This document shows, one piece after another, positions 1 to 8,876 of a DNA stretch of 64,000 bases. The translations under genes and the position numbers were made by a program. The notes beneath the pieces are model-generated. The model saw only the letters and a program-made list of their open reading frames with translations. It did no database searches and was not told the origin of the DNA. Within the stretch, counting starts at the first letter, position 1; every line of letters begins with the position of its first letter. This DNA is from an uncultured Bacteroidales bacterium (GTDB lineage: Bacteria > Bacteroidota > Bacteroidia > Bacteroidales > UBA932), in assembly GCA_900546445.1 (NCBI GenBank), contig URCV01000001.1, positions 1-64,000 of the forward strand, in the 5' to 3' direction.

Positions 1-84
1 GATTTCATTAAACTGATCTTCGGTAATATTGCTTTTTAAGACTTCATCTTTTCCACGAGATAAGTCTTTGCTTATGTATGTCAT
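1..84 (-). CDS. Partial ORF running off the left edge
   Basis: An ATG at 82-84 on the minus strand opens a frame of 28 codons that stays open to the window edge; it begins MTYISKDLSRGKDEVL. The sequence just upstream on that strand, AGAGGGGAAATA, is a good Shine-Dalgarno, like the other genes of this left block and unlike the rest of the window. It lies about 95 bases downstream of the DUF2075 gene in the same direction, so it is probably the next gene of the same element. I do not recognise the product. Confidence 0.5.
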   Translation of the reverse strand, partial: MTYISKDLSRGKDEVLKSNITEDQFNEI

Positions 85-179
85 TATTTCCCCTCTGTCA
101 ACCTCTGCATCAGCTTCGCCCACGCTCACTTGTGGTGTGGGGCTCTATTACAGAGCAGTTTTCTTCTGTAGATTGTGAA

Positions 180-1832
180 TCATATTTCTTCCAATCCTAA
201 AGACTTTAAGTATGCATATGTCCCATCATAATATTCCGGAATTCTTGTAGTATCTTCCCAGAATCCGCCAACTGTTTTATTTGCATTTCCTTCGGGAACG
301 CATATTACCAGACCTTTTCTTGCACGGGTAAGCAGGACACGATAGGCATTGAGCATATATTTTCGACGCTCCTGCATACTTTCGCTGTCGCCGTTCTGTT
401 CATTCCATTTAGTCTGCCCGTTGAACTTATAAAAATGCCATTCACCATTTTCATAGCGCATATCTGCATCCCACAGCAGACAGGCATAATCAAGCTCCAG
501 TCCCTGAACCTGAATCTCGGTTGCAGCATCTTCCAGATAGTTGGAAGAACGTGTATCCGTCTTATCTTCAAGGAACCAATGCACGGCATTTTCATCACCG
601 GAAGGCAGAATATGTACAGCCAGTGGCTTAAAGCGTGCAGCTTCTTTTGTGACAAGTATACCCGTTCTTTCAGTTCCCATTGCTCTGTTCCTGAGCCATT
701 TTCTTGCCGTATTCATATTTCTTGTCAATACGATAGGATATTTATCACAGAACTCTTGATACACGCTTTTAGCTTGTTCTTCAAAGGATAGCAGCATATG
801 AACAAAAGTCGAGAGCTTTTCAGCCCGGAAGGAACGCAGATTAACGCTGAGATGCAAATCAGAGGAGAATGTGACATTCCTGTTTTCTTTCAGCAGTTCA
901 TTTACTCTGCCTTCTGCATATTCGGACTCTGTGAGCTTTGGTGATATATACACTTTCCAATCAGGGAAATCGTTATTCAGTGCCTCGATCCATTCAGATA
1001 TGCCTGCTTCGCCTGTATTGATCTCCTGACCGCCTCCGACCAAGCAAACGATGGTTGCCCAGTCCTCTCTCTGATCCAGCGACCATATCAGGAAACCGGC
1101 TTCCGACATCGGGAAATTCGGAACTTTCAGTTTGTTTCCGTAGGTTCCGCCACGCTTCAGATACTCTGCAAGACGTTTATGCGTCCATGAGCGCTGTGCC
1201 TCGTCAAATATCGCAACGTGCTCAACCTCGCCATAACCGGATTCTGCCATTTTAACAGCTTTCTCAGGATCGATTTCAAGCACTCCGTTCTCCACGGGAT
1301 TTTTGATCTTGGCAAGCATATTGTCACGATAGCGATGGATCATATTGATGAACTTACCGACTTCACGGCGTGAATCGGTTATTTTTTTACTTTCTTTCCT
1401 TGCTTTGCATTTTTCATAATTATCCTTAGCCAGTGCCTCTGTTAAAACAGCAACCAAAGGACCATTGCCGGATAAGTATACGGCGCCTTCATCGTCCACA
1501 GGCTTGTCGTGTCCCTGATATGTCTGCCTTACAGCAACTTCCAGACCAACAAGTGTTTTTCCTGCACCGGGAACGCCTGTTACAAAACAGATGCTCTTTT
1601 CGCCTTTTTTGACGTAACGGTTGAGCTTATTCTTCCATGCGTTAAACCCTGCCACCAGTGTGGCATCAGGCCGCTGCATAGCAATCAGTAGCGTATTGTT
1701 GAAACTGTAATTATGGAATTTTGCCATCGTGCGCAGGTATGTCGTGTACATTTCCGATGTAAAAATGTCTTTTACACCCCGCTCCAGCCGTTCCGTGATT
1801 TCTTTCATCTGCTGTTTGCGGTCAACTGCCAT
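180..1832 (-). CDS. ArdC-N domain fused to DUF2075 (SLFN group-3-like) helicase/ATPase
   Basis: A 550-residue protein of two parts. Residues 1-80 match the N-terminal, DNA-binding ArdC/LtrC domain of conjugative elements (YSFNNTLLIAMQRPDA, FNAWKNKLNRYVKKGEK). From residue 81 the sequence becomes a DUF2075 P-loop ATPase: Walker A GVPGAGKT at 86-93, Walker B HVAIFDEAQR near 210, and a UvrD-like C-terminal motif VLLTRARKG near 515. ArdC proteins normally continue past GEKG for some 200 residues, and DUF2075 proteins normally have about 200 residues before the Walker A. Both halves are therefore truncated at one in-frame join, which suggests a deletion fusion or an assembly join. The start ATG at 1832 has GGAGGG just upstream and overlaps the stop of the preceding gene by 11 bases, implying translational coupling. 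A working function cannot be assumed. Confidence 0.8.
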   Translation of the reverse strand: MAVDRKQQMKEITERLERGVKDIFTSEMYTTYLRTMAKFHNYSFNNTLLIAMQRPDATLVAGFNAWKNKLNRYVKKGEKSICFVTGVPGAGKTLVGLEVAVRQTYQGHDKPVDDEGAVYLSGNGPLVAVLTEALAKDNYEKCKARKESKKITDSRREVGKFINMIHRYRDNMLAKIKNPVENGVLEIDPEKAVKMAESGYGEVEHVAIFDEAQRSWTHKRLAEYLKRGGTYGNKLKVPNFPMSEAGFLIWSLDQREDWATIVCLVGGGQEINTGEAGISEWIEALNNDFPDWKVYISPKLTESEYAEGRVNELLKENRNVTFSSDLHLSVNLRSFRAEKLSTFVHMLLSFEEQAKSVYQEFCDKYPIVLTRNMNTARKWLRNRAMGTERTGILVTKEAARFKPLAVHILPSGDENAVHWFLEDKTDTRSSNYLEDAATEIQVQGLELDYACLLWDADMRYENGEWHFYKFNGQTKWNEQNGDSESMQERRKYMLNAYRVLLTRARKGLVICVPEGNANKTVGGFWEDTTRIPEYYDGTYAYLKSLGLEEI

Positions 1833-2283
1833 GCAAGCCCTCCTTTTTCTTGACCCATCGCGTTTTCATCTGGCGCGGATATTGACCGGCCTGTTTCGGT
1901 GCCTTCACACCATTCCACTCCAATCCTCCGGCCTTGCCTTCACAGGTGTAGCCGGCAGCTTTCAGGGAGCTGCCATTCTCCGTGTCCAGAATGTAGGTAA
2001 CAACTTTGTTGTAGCCCATGGCCCGTGCTGCACGGTATGCCGCCGCATACAAAATACTGCAAGCGTTCGGCGTTCCATTCGTACATAGACGGTTGACTTC
2101 CAGCGTGTAGCCATCGTCCAACCGCCGCGCCACAGGCCTGCCGCAGATAGCAACGCCCACTAACGCGCCATTTTCTGATACGCCGATGGAGAACTTATGC
2201 CCCCGCGTCGGTTTATGGTGGCGGTGATACTGCTGCACAAATGCGTTTGCCGTTTTCAAATTGATCGGTGTTAAAGTAAGCAA
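1822..2283 (-). CDS. XF1762 family protein (GNAT-like, mobile element)
   Basis: A 153-residue protein of the XF1762 family, small acetyltransferase-like proteins of unknown role found on integrative elements. Recognisable parts are FVQQYHRHHKPTRGHKFSIG at the N-terminus, VGVAICGRPVARRLDDG, and EVNRLCTNGTPNACSILY. The chosen start is a TTG at 2281-2283 because an excellent AGGAGG sits five bases upstream; no ATG fits better. It lies 54 bases after the helicase tail, separated from it by a terminator hairpin, and overlaps the next gene by 11 bases. The strong ribosome site and the TTG start mark it as foreign to the Bacteroidales part of the window. Confidence 0.8.
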   Translation of the reverse strand: MLTLTPINLKTANAFVQQYHRHHKPTRGHKFSIGVSENGALVGVAICGRPVARRLDDGYTLEVNRLCTNGTPNACSILYAAAYRAARAMGYNKVVTYILDTENGSSLKAAGYTCEGKAGGLEWNGVKAPKQAGQYPRQMKTRWVKKKEGLHGS

Positions 2284-2294
2284 ATTTCCTCCTT

Positions 2295-2328
2295 CCTAAA
2301 AAACACCCCGTCAGATAAACTGACGGGG
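2295..2328 (-). terminator. Rho-independent terminator after helicase tail
   Basis: Inverted repeat CCCCGTCAG / CTGACGGGG (about 2306-2327) with a five-base loop. On the minus strand it is followed by TGTTTTTTAGG. It sits between the stop of the helicase fragment (2337) and the TTG start of the XF1762 gene. Confidence 0.8.
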
Positions 2329-2336
2329 CTGCTCAT

Positions 2337-2934
2337 TTACAGTTCCATATCGTGACTTTTCCGCTTCTGGGATTTCTGCGGCTCTGCGCTGCGCTCTGCC
2401 TGCTTTGCATGAAGCTGTGCCAGCACAGAGGGTTTCCGCACATTGTCCGCCGTGCGCTCTGCAACACGGCCTGCATAGTTCACAGGCTGGCGCGGCTTAT
2501 CTGCAACCTCGGTTTCGGCTGCATCCTCATCCACTCCCAGCGCATCCTCACTGCCCTTTTCATCCATGTTGAGCAGAGAGTTCAGCTCCGCAAGGCGAGC
2601 AGATTTTTCGGCCAATTCTGCTTCCTGCGCGAAAGGACGTTTGGCTTCTTCCTTTGCCTGCGCCAACTGCTGTTCCAAGGTTTCCAGTCTGCGTTCCACC
2701 TGCGGCAATGCTCTTTCGATACCTGCCAGTGCATTGGTAACGCGCAGGATATTACCCAGCGGGTCTTTGCCGACTTCCATCGAATAGTTCCATGCGCCCT
2801 TGATGGACAAACGGAACACCTTATCGAAGTTGTCAAACCGGGAATGCAGTTCAAATGCACCATAGTTGCCGATTCTGCCCTCCGTACCAGCCGCTTTCAA
2901 AGCCTTACAAGCCTCGATGATGGCCGCACCTGTA
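2337..2934 (-). pseudogene. C-terminal fragment of large conjugative-element helicase
   Basis: The frame ending at 2337 encodes about 200 residues typical of the extreme C-terminus of the very large SNF2/DEAD helicase-methylase proteins of Tn1549-like elements: AAIIEACKALK, IGNYGAFELHSRFDNFDKVF, then a coiled region of Glu/Gln/Ala ending FAQEAELAEKSARLAELNSL, then a basic tail. Such proteins are normally more than 2000 residues long, so all catalytic domains are missing. The frame stays open to 2996, but family similarity stops near 2930, where the opposite strand becomes ndk; residues before KITGAA are therefore not part of this protein. The gene is cut by the junction. Confidence 0.8.
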
Positions 2935-3186
2935 ATTTTGGTAGCCCTCGAAGGCATAGACGCAGTGGAAGTCGTAAGGGAGATGACGGGAAGCACGTCC
3001 GGACGGAAGGCACTCCCGGGGACAATACGCGGCGACTACTGTATGAGCCATCAGGAGAACATCATACACGCTTCAGATTCTAAGGAAAATGCGGAAAAGG
3101 AGCTGCGCAGATTCTTCGACGAACAAGATTTCTTCGAATACGACACGCCCCTCTTCCCTTATCTATACGCCGAAGACGAGATCTAA
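2926..3186 (+). pseudogene. ndk: Nucleoside diphosphate kinase, C-terminal half only
   Basis: On the plus strand the sequence from about 2926 reads APVILVALEGIDAVEVVREM, then PGTIRGDY, NIIHASDS and a C-terminal Glu/Phe/Tyr-rich tail ending at 3186. This is the second half of NDK, including the active-site histidine in the NIIHASDS motif. The first 65 or so residues, with the N-terminal beta strand and Lys motif, are absent; the frame upstream of 2926 is antisense to the helicase tail. The gene is therefore a 5'-truncated copy at the foreign junction. Its stop overlaps the stop of the convergent tolC-like gene. Confidence 0.85.
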
Positions 3187-4361
3187 AGTTCAAATGCCGT
3201 CAGCTCGGCATAGGCCAATTGCAACTCTCTCTGAGCATCGAGAGAGCGTCTTACTGCATCGTAATAGTTCGTAAGCCCCACGAAATAATCGAGCGACGAG
3301 ATGGAGCCATTATCGAAAGCTTTCTGAAGCAACTCCTCGCTTCTGGCCAGAGAGAGCGCCTCTTCATACACCGAAGACACTTCAAGTAACCTACGGACTT
3401 TACTAAAAGACTGATTGAGAGAAGTATAGAACTGCTCCTTCGCGTCTTTTTCGCGCTCTAACGAAGCTGCCACGCCGGCTTTCGCCCGCTGCACTTTCTT
3501 TGACGCAGACCATAGTGGAATGGACACGCCCACGGATATTCCCTGGAAATGCTCGCCCACTACGAATTCCCCGCTGTAGCCCAGCGACAGGCTTGGCATA
3601 GATTCAGCGCGGCTAAGTTCCACCTCGGCACGGCTGACTGCGACTCCGGCACGAACGTACGCGAGCGCAGGACTCCTTTCAGCGACCTGTTGCGCCCAAG
3701 ACTCAAAATCCGATGGCAGAAAGATGGTCTCGTATGCCAAGTCTTGGCTTGCGAAATCCTCTCCTCCGTTCAGGCGCTTGAGTTCGAGCGCAGCTATCTC
3801 CCAGCCCGAATAAGCGGCCAGAAGATCCGCCTTGCCTTCCGAAAGGCTTATCACCATATTATTGAACTCGAGTTGATCGCACTCGCCTGTGACCAATTTC
3901 ACCTTTAATGCCTCCACGGCCCTGGATGACATATCCACACGCTTCTCCAGCACCTTGCATAATTCGCTGTAGTAGATAATTTCGAGTATGCAGGTCTTAG
4001 CCTGAAGTAGCACTCCCATCCTTTCTGAGCGAAATTTCTGAAGGGCCTCTTCGTTCTTACCCACATTCAATGACTTTTTCTTTCCGGAAAGAGTAGCATA
4101 GTCAAAGGTCTGGCTCGCACTAACATTCTGACGTGCCCCTATATCGGAAGGTCTCCCCCACAGGTAGGCAAATTCGAATTCGGGGTCGGCAAGCGTAGCC
4201 TCCGCATCATTAGAAAGTTTCTCGGCCTCCATCTCCAGCCTAAGCGCCTTAAGAGTAGTATTGTTATTTTCCACCGAAGAGAGAATCGACTCCATAGGGC
4301 TCTGACCCATGGCAGAAAGGCTGCAAGCACATATCAGAAAAATGCTTAATGTCCGCTTCAT
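3183..4361 (-). CDS. TolC/CzcC-type outer-membrane efflux protein
   Basis: A 392-residue outer-membrane factor with an N-terminal signal peptide (MKRTLSIFLICACSLSAMGQ) and the long alternating helical segments rich in Leu, Glu and Ala of the OEP family, such as LSRAESMPSLSLGYSG near the middle. It would form the outer-membrane channel of a tripartite metal pump. Its ATG overlaps the stop of the RND gene by four bases, and GGAGG precedes it inside the upstream gene. Third gene of the efflux operon. The length is usual for CzcC-like proteins; no metal specificity can be read from it. Confidence 0.9.
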   Translation of the reverse strand: MKRTLSIFLICACSLSAMGQSPMESILSSVENNNTTLKALRLEMEAEKLSNDAEATLADPEFEFAYLWGRPSDIGARQNVSASQTFDYATLSGKKKSLNVGKNEEALQKFRSERMGVLLQAKTCILEIIYYSELCKVLEKRVDMSSRAVEALKVKLVTGECDQLEFNNMVISLSEGKADLLAAYSGWEIAALELKRLNGGEDFASQDLAYETIFLPSDFESWAQQVAERSPALAYVRAGVAVSRAEVELSRAESMPSLSLGYSGEFVVGEHFQGISVGVSIPLWSASKKVQRAKAGVAASLEREKDAKEQFYTSLNQSFSKVRRLLEVSSVYEEALSLARSEELLQKAFDNGSISSLDYFVGLTNYYDAVRRSLDAQRELQLAYAELTAFEL

Positions 4362-7300
4362 AGTTTTTCCTCCTCTATTTTAGTGTTCTTGTTAGTTATC
4401 AAATACATAATAGGCACGATAAATCCGTTTAGCAAGGTCGAGCTGAAAAGTCCTCCCAGTATGACCTTGGCCATAGGGCTTTGAATCTCATTACCAGGAA
4501 GTTCCCCGCCGAGTGCCAATGGAATCAGGGCCAATGCCGAAGTAAGGGCCGTCATCAGGATAGGATTGAGCCTGTCTTCGGAGCCCGTCATTACGCTATC
4601 CACAAGAGACATTCCGGAAGCACGAAGGTCGTTGTACCTCGCTATGAGGAGCATTCCGTTTCGTGTGGCTATACCGAAGAGCGAGATGAATCCTATGATG
4701 GCAGGTATGCTCACCACACCGTCGGTCAGCCAAATCACCAGCACGCCTCCGATTAGCGCAAGCGGCAAGTTCAAAAGAATGACAAGCGACTGGGTTGCAT
4801 TTCGGAACTGTCTGAAAAGCAGAAGGAAAATCACGAAGATGGCAAATATCGAAGTGAGCATCAAGGTCTTGGAAGCCGCTTGCTGGCTTTCGAATTGGCC
4901 ACCATATTCTATGTGGTATCCTTCCGGAAGTTCGATGCTCTCGTGCACGGTGTCCTGAATGTCGCGAACCACGCTACCGAGGTCGCGGCCGGAGACATTG
5001 GCCGAAATCACTATCTTACGGGCAACATTCTCGCGGTTTATGGTGTTAGGACCGGTCGAAGAACGAATGTCAGCCACATAGGAAAGAGGAATCTTTTCTC
5101 CTGCGGAAGTATCTATCGTCAAATCCTTTATGCGCTCGGCCGTGCTACGGAAGTCGTCGCCCACCTTAAGCATAAGGTCGAACGAGCGCTCTCCTTCGTA
5201 GACCATCGACACCTTCCGGCCGGAAAGCAAGACGCTTATCGCCTGCTCGAATTCGGGAAGCGTGATGCCATAGCGTGCGAGCATCTCCCTCTTAGGTACT
5301 ATTTTCAGCTGGGCACGCTCTACCTGCTGCTCCACATTCAGGTCGGCCACTCCTTCGATGCCCTCGATGCTTTCCTTAATTTGGTTACCTATCAAGAACA
5401 TACGATTGAGGTCGGTTCCGAAAAGCTTGATTGCGATATTAGCCTTAGTGCCGGAAAGCATAGCGTCGATTCTGTGCGTAATCGGGGCGCCTACCTCCAC
5501 ATTTATTCCCGGAATCGACTTCAGCTTTTCGCGAATGTCTGCGGAGAGTTCCTCCTTAGTTCTTCCGGCCAACACGAACGGGGCCTCGATTTCCGAAGTA
5601 TTCACGCCCAATGCGTGCTCGTCGAGTTCCGCACGGCCGGTCTTTCTTCCGACAGTCTGTATCTCCGGAATGCTCAACAGCAACTCTTCCGCCTTCGCGC
5701 CTATCTTGTCGGACTCTTCGAGAGAAACGCCCGGCATAGTGCTTACGTTAATGGTGAAAGAGCCCTCGTTAAACGGAGGCAAGAAATTGCTACCCAGAGT
5801 AGTAAAGATGAAAATCGTCGCTACCAGCAGAGCCGCCGTCACACCCAGAACCGCCTTCTTATGCTTTATGGCAGCGTTCAGCGCGCGTGCATACACCCCA
5901 CGCAGCTTACGGGTCATCCACGGCTCCTTGTCGTGTCCTTCCTTTACCTTTCCTCCTAAAAGATAGCTACATAGAACCGGAGTTAGAGTGAGGGCCACCA
6001 AAGTGGATGCGCACAGAGAAGTTATGAACGCTATTCCGAGCGGCACGAGCATCCTTCCTTCCATTCCGGAAAGGAAAAAGAGTGGAACGAAACTTACTAT
6101 AATTATAAGAGTAGAGTTGAGGATAGGCATACGAACCTCTTTCGAGGCCTCGAAAACGACATTCATCGTAGATTTTCTCTGTTCGGAAGGCAAATGTCGG
6201 TTCTCGCGTAATCGTTTGAACACGTTTTCCACATCCACTATGGCATCGTCCACGAGCGAGCCTATCGCTATGGCCATACCACCCAGACTCATAGTATTTA
6301 TGGTAAGCCCCATAAACTTAAGGGTGAGTACGGATATCACTAATGATAAAGGAATGGTCACCAGCGAGATAAGCGTAGTCCTAACATTCATCAGGAAGAT
6401 GAAGAGAACTATCACCACGAACAATCCGCCCTCCAGGAGCGACTTCTTGACATTATCTATGGAGCTGTTTATGAACCTCTCCTGCCTGTAAATGTCCGTC
6501 GACATCTCCACATCCGCAGGAATCACCTCTCGCAGTTCGTCCAGCGCCTTGTCTATCTTAGCGGTAAGTTCTATCGTACTCACGTTAGGCTGTTTGGTGA
6601 CGGTAATCATCACCGCCTGCCGGCCGTCTTTAGAAGCCACGCCCATCTTCGGAGAATGATTGCCAATCTTCACCTGCGCCACATCCTTCAACATCACCGG
6701 AGCGCCACTGAAGTCCGTCACATAGGCCTTGGCCAATTCCTCCACATCGTCCGTGGACAGCACTCCGCGAATGATGTACTCGTTACCATATTCATACAGC
6801 ACGCCTCCGGACGTGTTCTGATTCATACTCTGCACTGCGTCGCACACCCCGGAGAGGGACACGCCGTAATGCTTCATCCTGGACGGGTCGAGCAAAATCT
6901 GGTATTCCCTTATCTCACCTCCTATCACGGACACCTGAGCCACACCACCCGTAGAAAGCAATCGAGGCCTGATGGTCCAATCCGCAAGCGTTCGCAGATC
7001 CTGCATAGACGTCTCCCCGTCCTTCGAAGTCAGAGCCACGAACATCAATTCGCCCAAGATGGATGATTGCGGGCCAAGCATAGGATTACCCACACCTTCC
7101 GGAAGTTCATCCTTTACGGTGGCTATCTTCTCGGAGACTATCTGTCTCGCGAGGTAAATGTCCGTTCCCCAATTAAACTCCACCCACACTACCGAAAATC
7201 CCGTAGTGGAAGAGGAGCGCACACGTCTTACGTCCGTGGCGCCGTTCACGGCAGTCTCCACAGGGAAAGTCACAAGCCTTTCCACCTCTTCGGGAGCCAT

Positions 7301-7465
7301 ACCGGTGGCTTCCGTCATAATCACGACAGTCGGCGCATTGAGGTCCGGGAACACATCCACGTCCATATTGGAAGCGGTATACACCCCGGCTATCATAAGG
7401 AGCACCGAAAGGACCAGGACCAGAGGCCTGTTATTCAAAGAGAATTTGATAATCTTATTAAGCAT
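4358..7465 (-). CDS. Heavy-metal efflux RND pump (CzcA/CusA family)
   Basis: A 1035-residue inner-membrane proton-driven pump of the HME-RND family. Visible features: N-terminal TM1 (LVLVLSVLLMIAGVYTASNM), porter domain, TM2-TM6 beginning near 335 (VVIVLFIFLMNVRTTLISL), the TM4 motif GSLVDDAIVDVENV carrying the charged residues expected for proton relay, a second porter half, and TM8-TM12 near 870-1025. Length is standard for the family. It starts five bases after the stop of the membrane-fusion gene, so the order is fusion protein, pump, outer-membrane factor. The charged TM4 motif fits monovalent or divalent metal export, but Cu/Ag versus Zn/Co/Cd cannot be decided from sequence alone. Confidence 0.92.
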   Translation of the reverse strand: MLNKIIKFSLNNRPLVLVLSVLLMIAGVYTASNMDVDVFPDLNAPTVVIMTEATGMAPEEVERLVTFPVETAVNGATDVRRVRSSSTTGFSVVWVEFNWGTDIYLARQIVSEKIATVKDELPEGVGNPMLGPQSSILGELMFVALTSKDGETSMQDLRTLADWTIRPRLLSTGGVAQVSVIGGEIREYQILLDPSRMKHYGVSLSGVCDAVQSMNQNTSGGVLYEYGNEYIIRGVLSTDDVEELAKAYVTDFSGAPVMLKDVAQVKIGNHSPKMGVASKDGRQAVMITVTKQPNVSTIELTAKIDKALDELREVIPADVEMSTDIYRQERFINSSIDNVKKSLLEGGLFVVIVLFIFLMNVRTTLISLVTIPLSLVISVLTLKFMGLTINTMSLGGMAIAIGSLVDDAIVDVENVFKRLRENRHLPSEQRKSTMNVVFEASKEVRMPILNSTLIIIVSFVPLFFLSGMEGRMLVPLGIAFITSLCASTLVALTLTPVLCSYLLGGKVKEGHDKEPWMTRKLRGVYARALNAAIKHKKAVLGVTAALLVATIFIFTTLGSNFLPPFNEGSFTINVSTMPGVSLEESDKIGAKAEELLLSIPEIQTVGRKTGRAELDEHALGVNTSEIEAPFVLAGRTKEELSADIREKLKSIPGINVEVGAPITHRIDAMLSGTKANIAIKLFGTDLNRMFLIGNQIKESIEGIEGVADLNVEQQVERAQLKIVPKREMLARYGITLPEFEQAISVLLSGRKVSMVYEGERSFDLMLKVGDDFRSTAERIKDLTIDTSAGEKIPLSYVADIRSSTGPNTINRENVARKIVISANVSGRDLGSVVRDIQDTVHESIELPEGYHIEYGGQFESQQAASKTLMLTSIFAIFVIFLLLFRQFRNATQSLVILLNLPLALIGGVLVIWLTDGVVSIPAIIGFISLFGIATRNGMLLIARYNDLRASGMSLVDSVMTGSEDRLNPILMTALTSALALIPLALGGELPGNEIQSPMAKVILGGLFSSTLLNGFIVPIMYLITNKNTKIEEEKL

Positions 7466-7470
7466 GGCTC

Positions 7471-8610
7471 CTAATGGTTATGTGTATATCCCGGAATAGC
7501 TGCCGAAGCAGATGCAAATCTCACATTATAAGCGCCTTTAGTTACCACTTCGTCGCCCTCGTGAAGGCCTTCGAGAATCTCGACCCTGCTACCATCGCCA
7601 CTGCCTACCGACACCACCTGCTTTCTGAACACTTCCTCGTCTTCCTTCACGAACACGGAGAACACTCCCTGCTCCTCTATCAGCGAAGACACCGGAACGG
7701 AAATCACGTCCTTTTTAGAATCGCACAAAAGATAGACTTCAGCATAAGTCCCCGGAAGCAGATTCGACGCATTTTCGAACTCGAAAGTCACCGGAACATA
7801 AGCCCCGTCCGCGGAGCGTCCATAGGAAATAATTTTCCCGGCCAATTTGTCCAATCTATAAAGTCCCTGCCCGTCCGCTGTCCGGAAATTCGCCGATACG
7901 ATGCTGCCTAATCGATGTGCATCCCTCTGGGACACGTCTGCGCGAAGCAGAAGCCTTTCATTAGAAGCCACCACCGCAAGTGGAGCACCCGTCTCGACTC
8001 TCTGGCCGGCACCTACCGACACGGAAATCAGATAACCCTTCGAAGGGGCCTTTATGCTGAGGCCCTTATCTCCCATTTCTGCGCCTTGTCCTTCGTAAGT
8101 CGCCTTCGCCAGTTCATAACGCATCTTCACCATGTCGAACTCCTGAGCGGAAATAATCCTATCCTTTACCAATTCCTCAGCCCTACGATACCCCCTTTCA
8201 GCAGTTTCATATTCCAATTTAGCCTTCAACGCCACATCCCCATCGGTCAGATTGGCCGTAGCGAGATAAAAGAGAGTCTCACCATTCTCGACCGGGCTAC
8301 CCTCGACCAGAGCACTTCGAGCCGGTGCGATTACACCATTGCTCGGTGCAGTGAGAGTAATTTCTGCGCCCACCGGGCTAAGCAACTTTCCGCCCGTATG
8401 GATGACGGAGGCAAACGGAGCCTTCTGCAGCCTTTCCGTTTCCAGGCCAATGGCTTCGGCCTGCTCGTGCGAGAAATGCACTTCGCCGGCGTGCAATGAT
8501 TCGCTATGAGACTCGCTCATAGCCGGCTCGTCGTGCGAATGGTTATGGCCATTATGACAAGAGCATAGAGTGAGGGCGCATAGGCCCATTATAATATATC
8601 TGACTTTCAT
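7471..8610 (-). CDS. Periplasmic adaptor (CzcB/CusB-like) lipoprotein
   Basis: A 379-residue membrane-fusion protein. The N-terminus is a lipoprotein signal ending in the lipobox LCSC, followed directly by the histidine-rich segment HNGHNHSHDEPAMSESHSES, a likely metal-binding leader. Then come the barrel-sandwich (lipoyl-like) halves, an alpha-hairpin around 125-165, and the C-terminal beta-barrel ending HEGDEVVTKGAYNVRFAS. It bridges the RND pump and the outer-membrane factor. It is the first gene of the operon; a structured leader lies upstream (8640-8876). The ATG at 8610 is preceded by an AT-rich spacer rather than a strong ribosome site, as usual in this phylum. Confidence 0.92.
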   Translation of the reverse strand: MKVRYIIMGLCALTLCSCHNGHNHSHDEPAMSESHSESLHAGEVHFSHEQAEAIGLETERLQKAPFASVIHTGGKLLSPVGAEITLTAPSNGVIAPARSALVEGSPVENGETLFYLATANLTDGDVALKAKLEYETAERGYRRAEELVKDRIISAQEFDMVKMRYELAKATYEGQGAEMGDKGLSIKAPSKGYLISVSVGAGQRVETGAPLAVVASNERLLLRADVSQRDAHRLGSIVSANFRTADGQGLYRLDKLAGKIISYGRSADGAYVPVTFEFENASNLLPGTYAEVYLLCDSKKDVISVPVSSLIEEQGVFSVFVKEDEEVFRKQVVSVGSGDGSRVEILEGLHEGDEVVTKGAYNVRFASASAAIPGYTHNH

Positions 8611-8642
8611 CTTATTAATAAGTTATTATCCAGAAAATAGCA

Positions 8643-8676
8643 CGACGTCACCCGGCTCATATGCCGAATGACGTCG
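8643..8676 (-). promoter_or_regulatory. Hairpin in efflux-operon leader
   Basis: Arms CGACGTCA (8643-8650) and TGACGTCG (8669-8676) with an inner CGGC/GCCG pair and a six-base loop. It lies 33 bases before the efflux ATG, without a T-run. It may act as an attenuator, mRNA stabiliser or protein site; the role is unknown. Confidence 0.55.
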
Positions 8677-8696
8677 CAAAATTATAAAACTATTTC

Positions 8697-8711
8697 TGCA
8701 ACCCGGTTGCA
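8697..8711. promoter_or_regulatory. Perfect 7-bp inverted repeat
   Basis: TGCAACC-C-GGTTGCA, between the small leader ORF and the 8643-8676 hairpin. The one-base spacer makes an RNA hairpin unlikely, so a protein-binding site is more plausible. Confidence 0.4.
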
Positions 8712-8721
8712 AAGAACGGGA

Positions 8722-8823
8722 CTAATCCATCTGGGCGATGAACTCCAGATCCAAATCACCTATCAAAGCCTCTATCTCAGCAGAACTTTCGATCCAATTT
8801 CTTACTTCCATTGACATAACCAT
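8722..8823 (-). CDS. Putative 33-residue leader peptide
   Basis: A short frame, MVMSMEVRNWIESSAEIE then ALIGDLDLEFIAQMD, begins at an ATG 17 bases downstream of a TACCTTTG promoter box and ends 112 bases before the metal-efflux gene. The peptide is acidic with no Cys or His, so it is not an obvious metal ligand. It is the first translatable frame of the transcript predicted from that promoter. Two inverted repeats lie between its stop and the efflux gene, an arrangement seen in attenuation leaders, but no run of a sensing codon is present. I do not recognise a family. It could be a chance frame. Confidence 0.4.
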   Translation of the reverse strand: MVMSMEVRNWIESSAEIEALIGDLDLEFIAQMD

Positions 8824-8839
8824 TTCGTTTTTGTTAATG

Positions 8840-8876
8840 CAAAGGTACTCCTCCGCATTGACAACTTATGTCAATG
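8840..8876 (-). promoter_or_regulatory. Promoter with palindromic operator for metal efflux operon
   Basis: On the minus strand the -7 box TACCTTTG is at 8840-8847. Nine bases upstream is the perfect palindrome CATTGACA-ACTTA-TGTCAATG (8856-8876). An 8-bp two-fold symmetric site placed across the promoter is what a dimeric regulator would bind. No regulator gene lies next to it. Which metal or signal it answers to is unknown. Confidence 0.65.
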
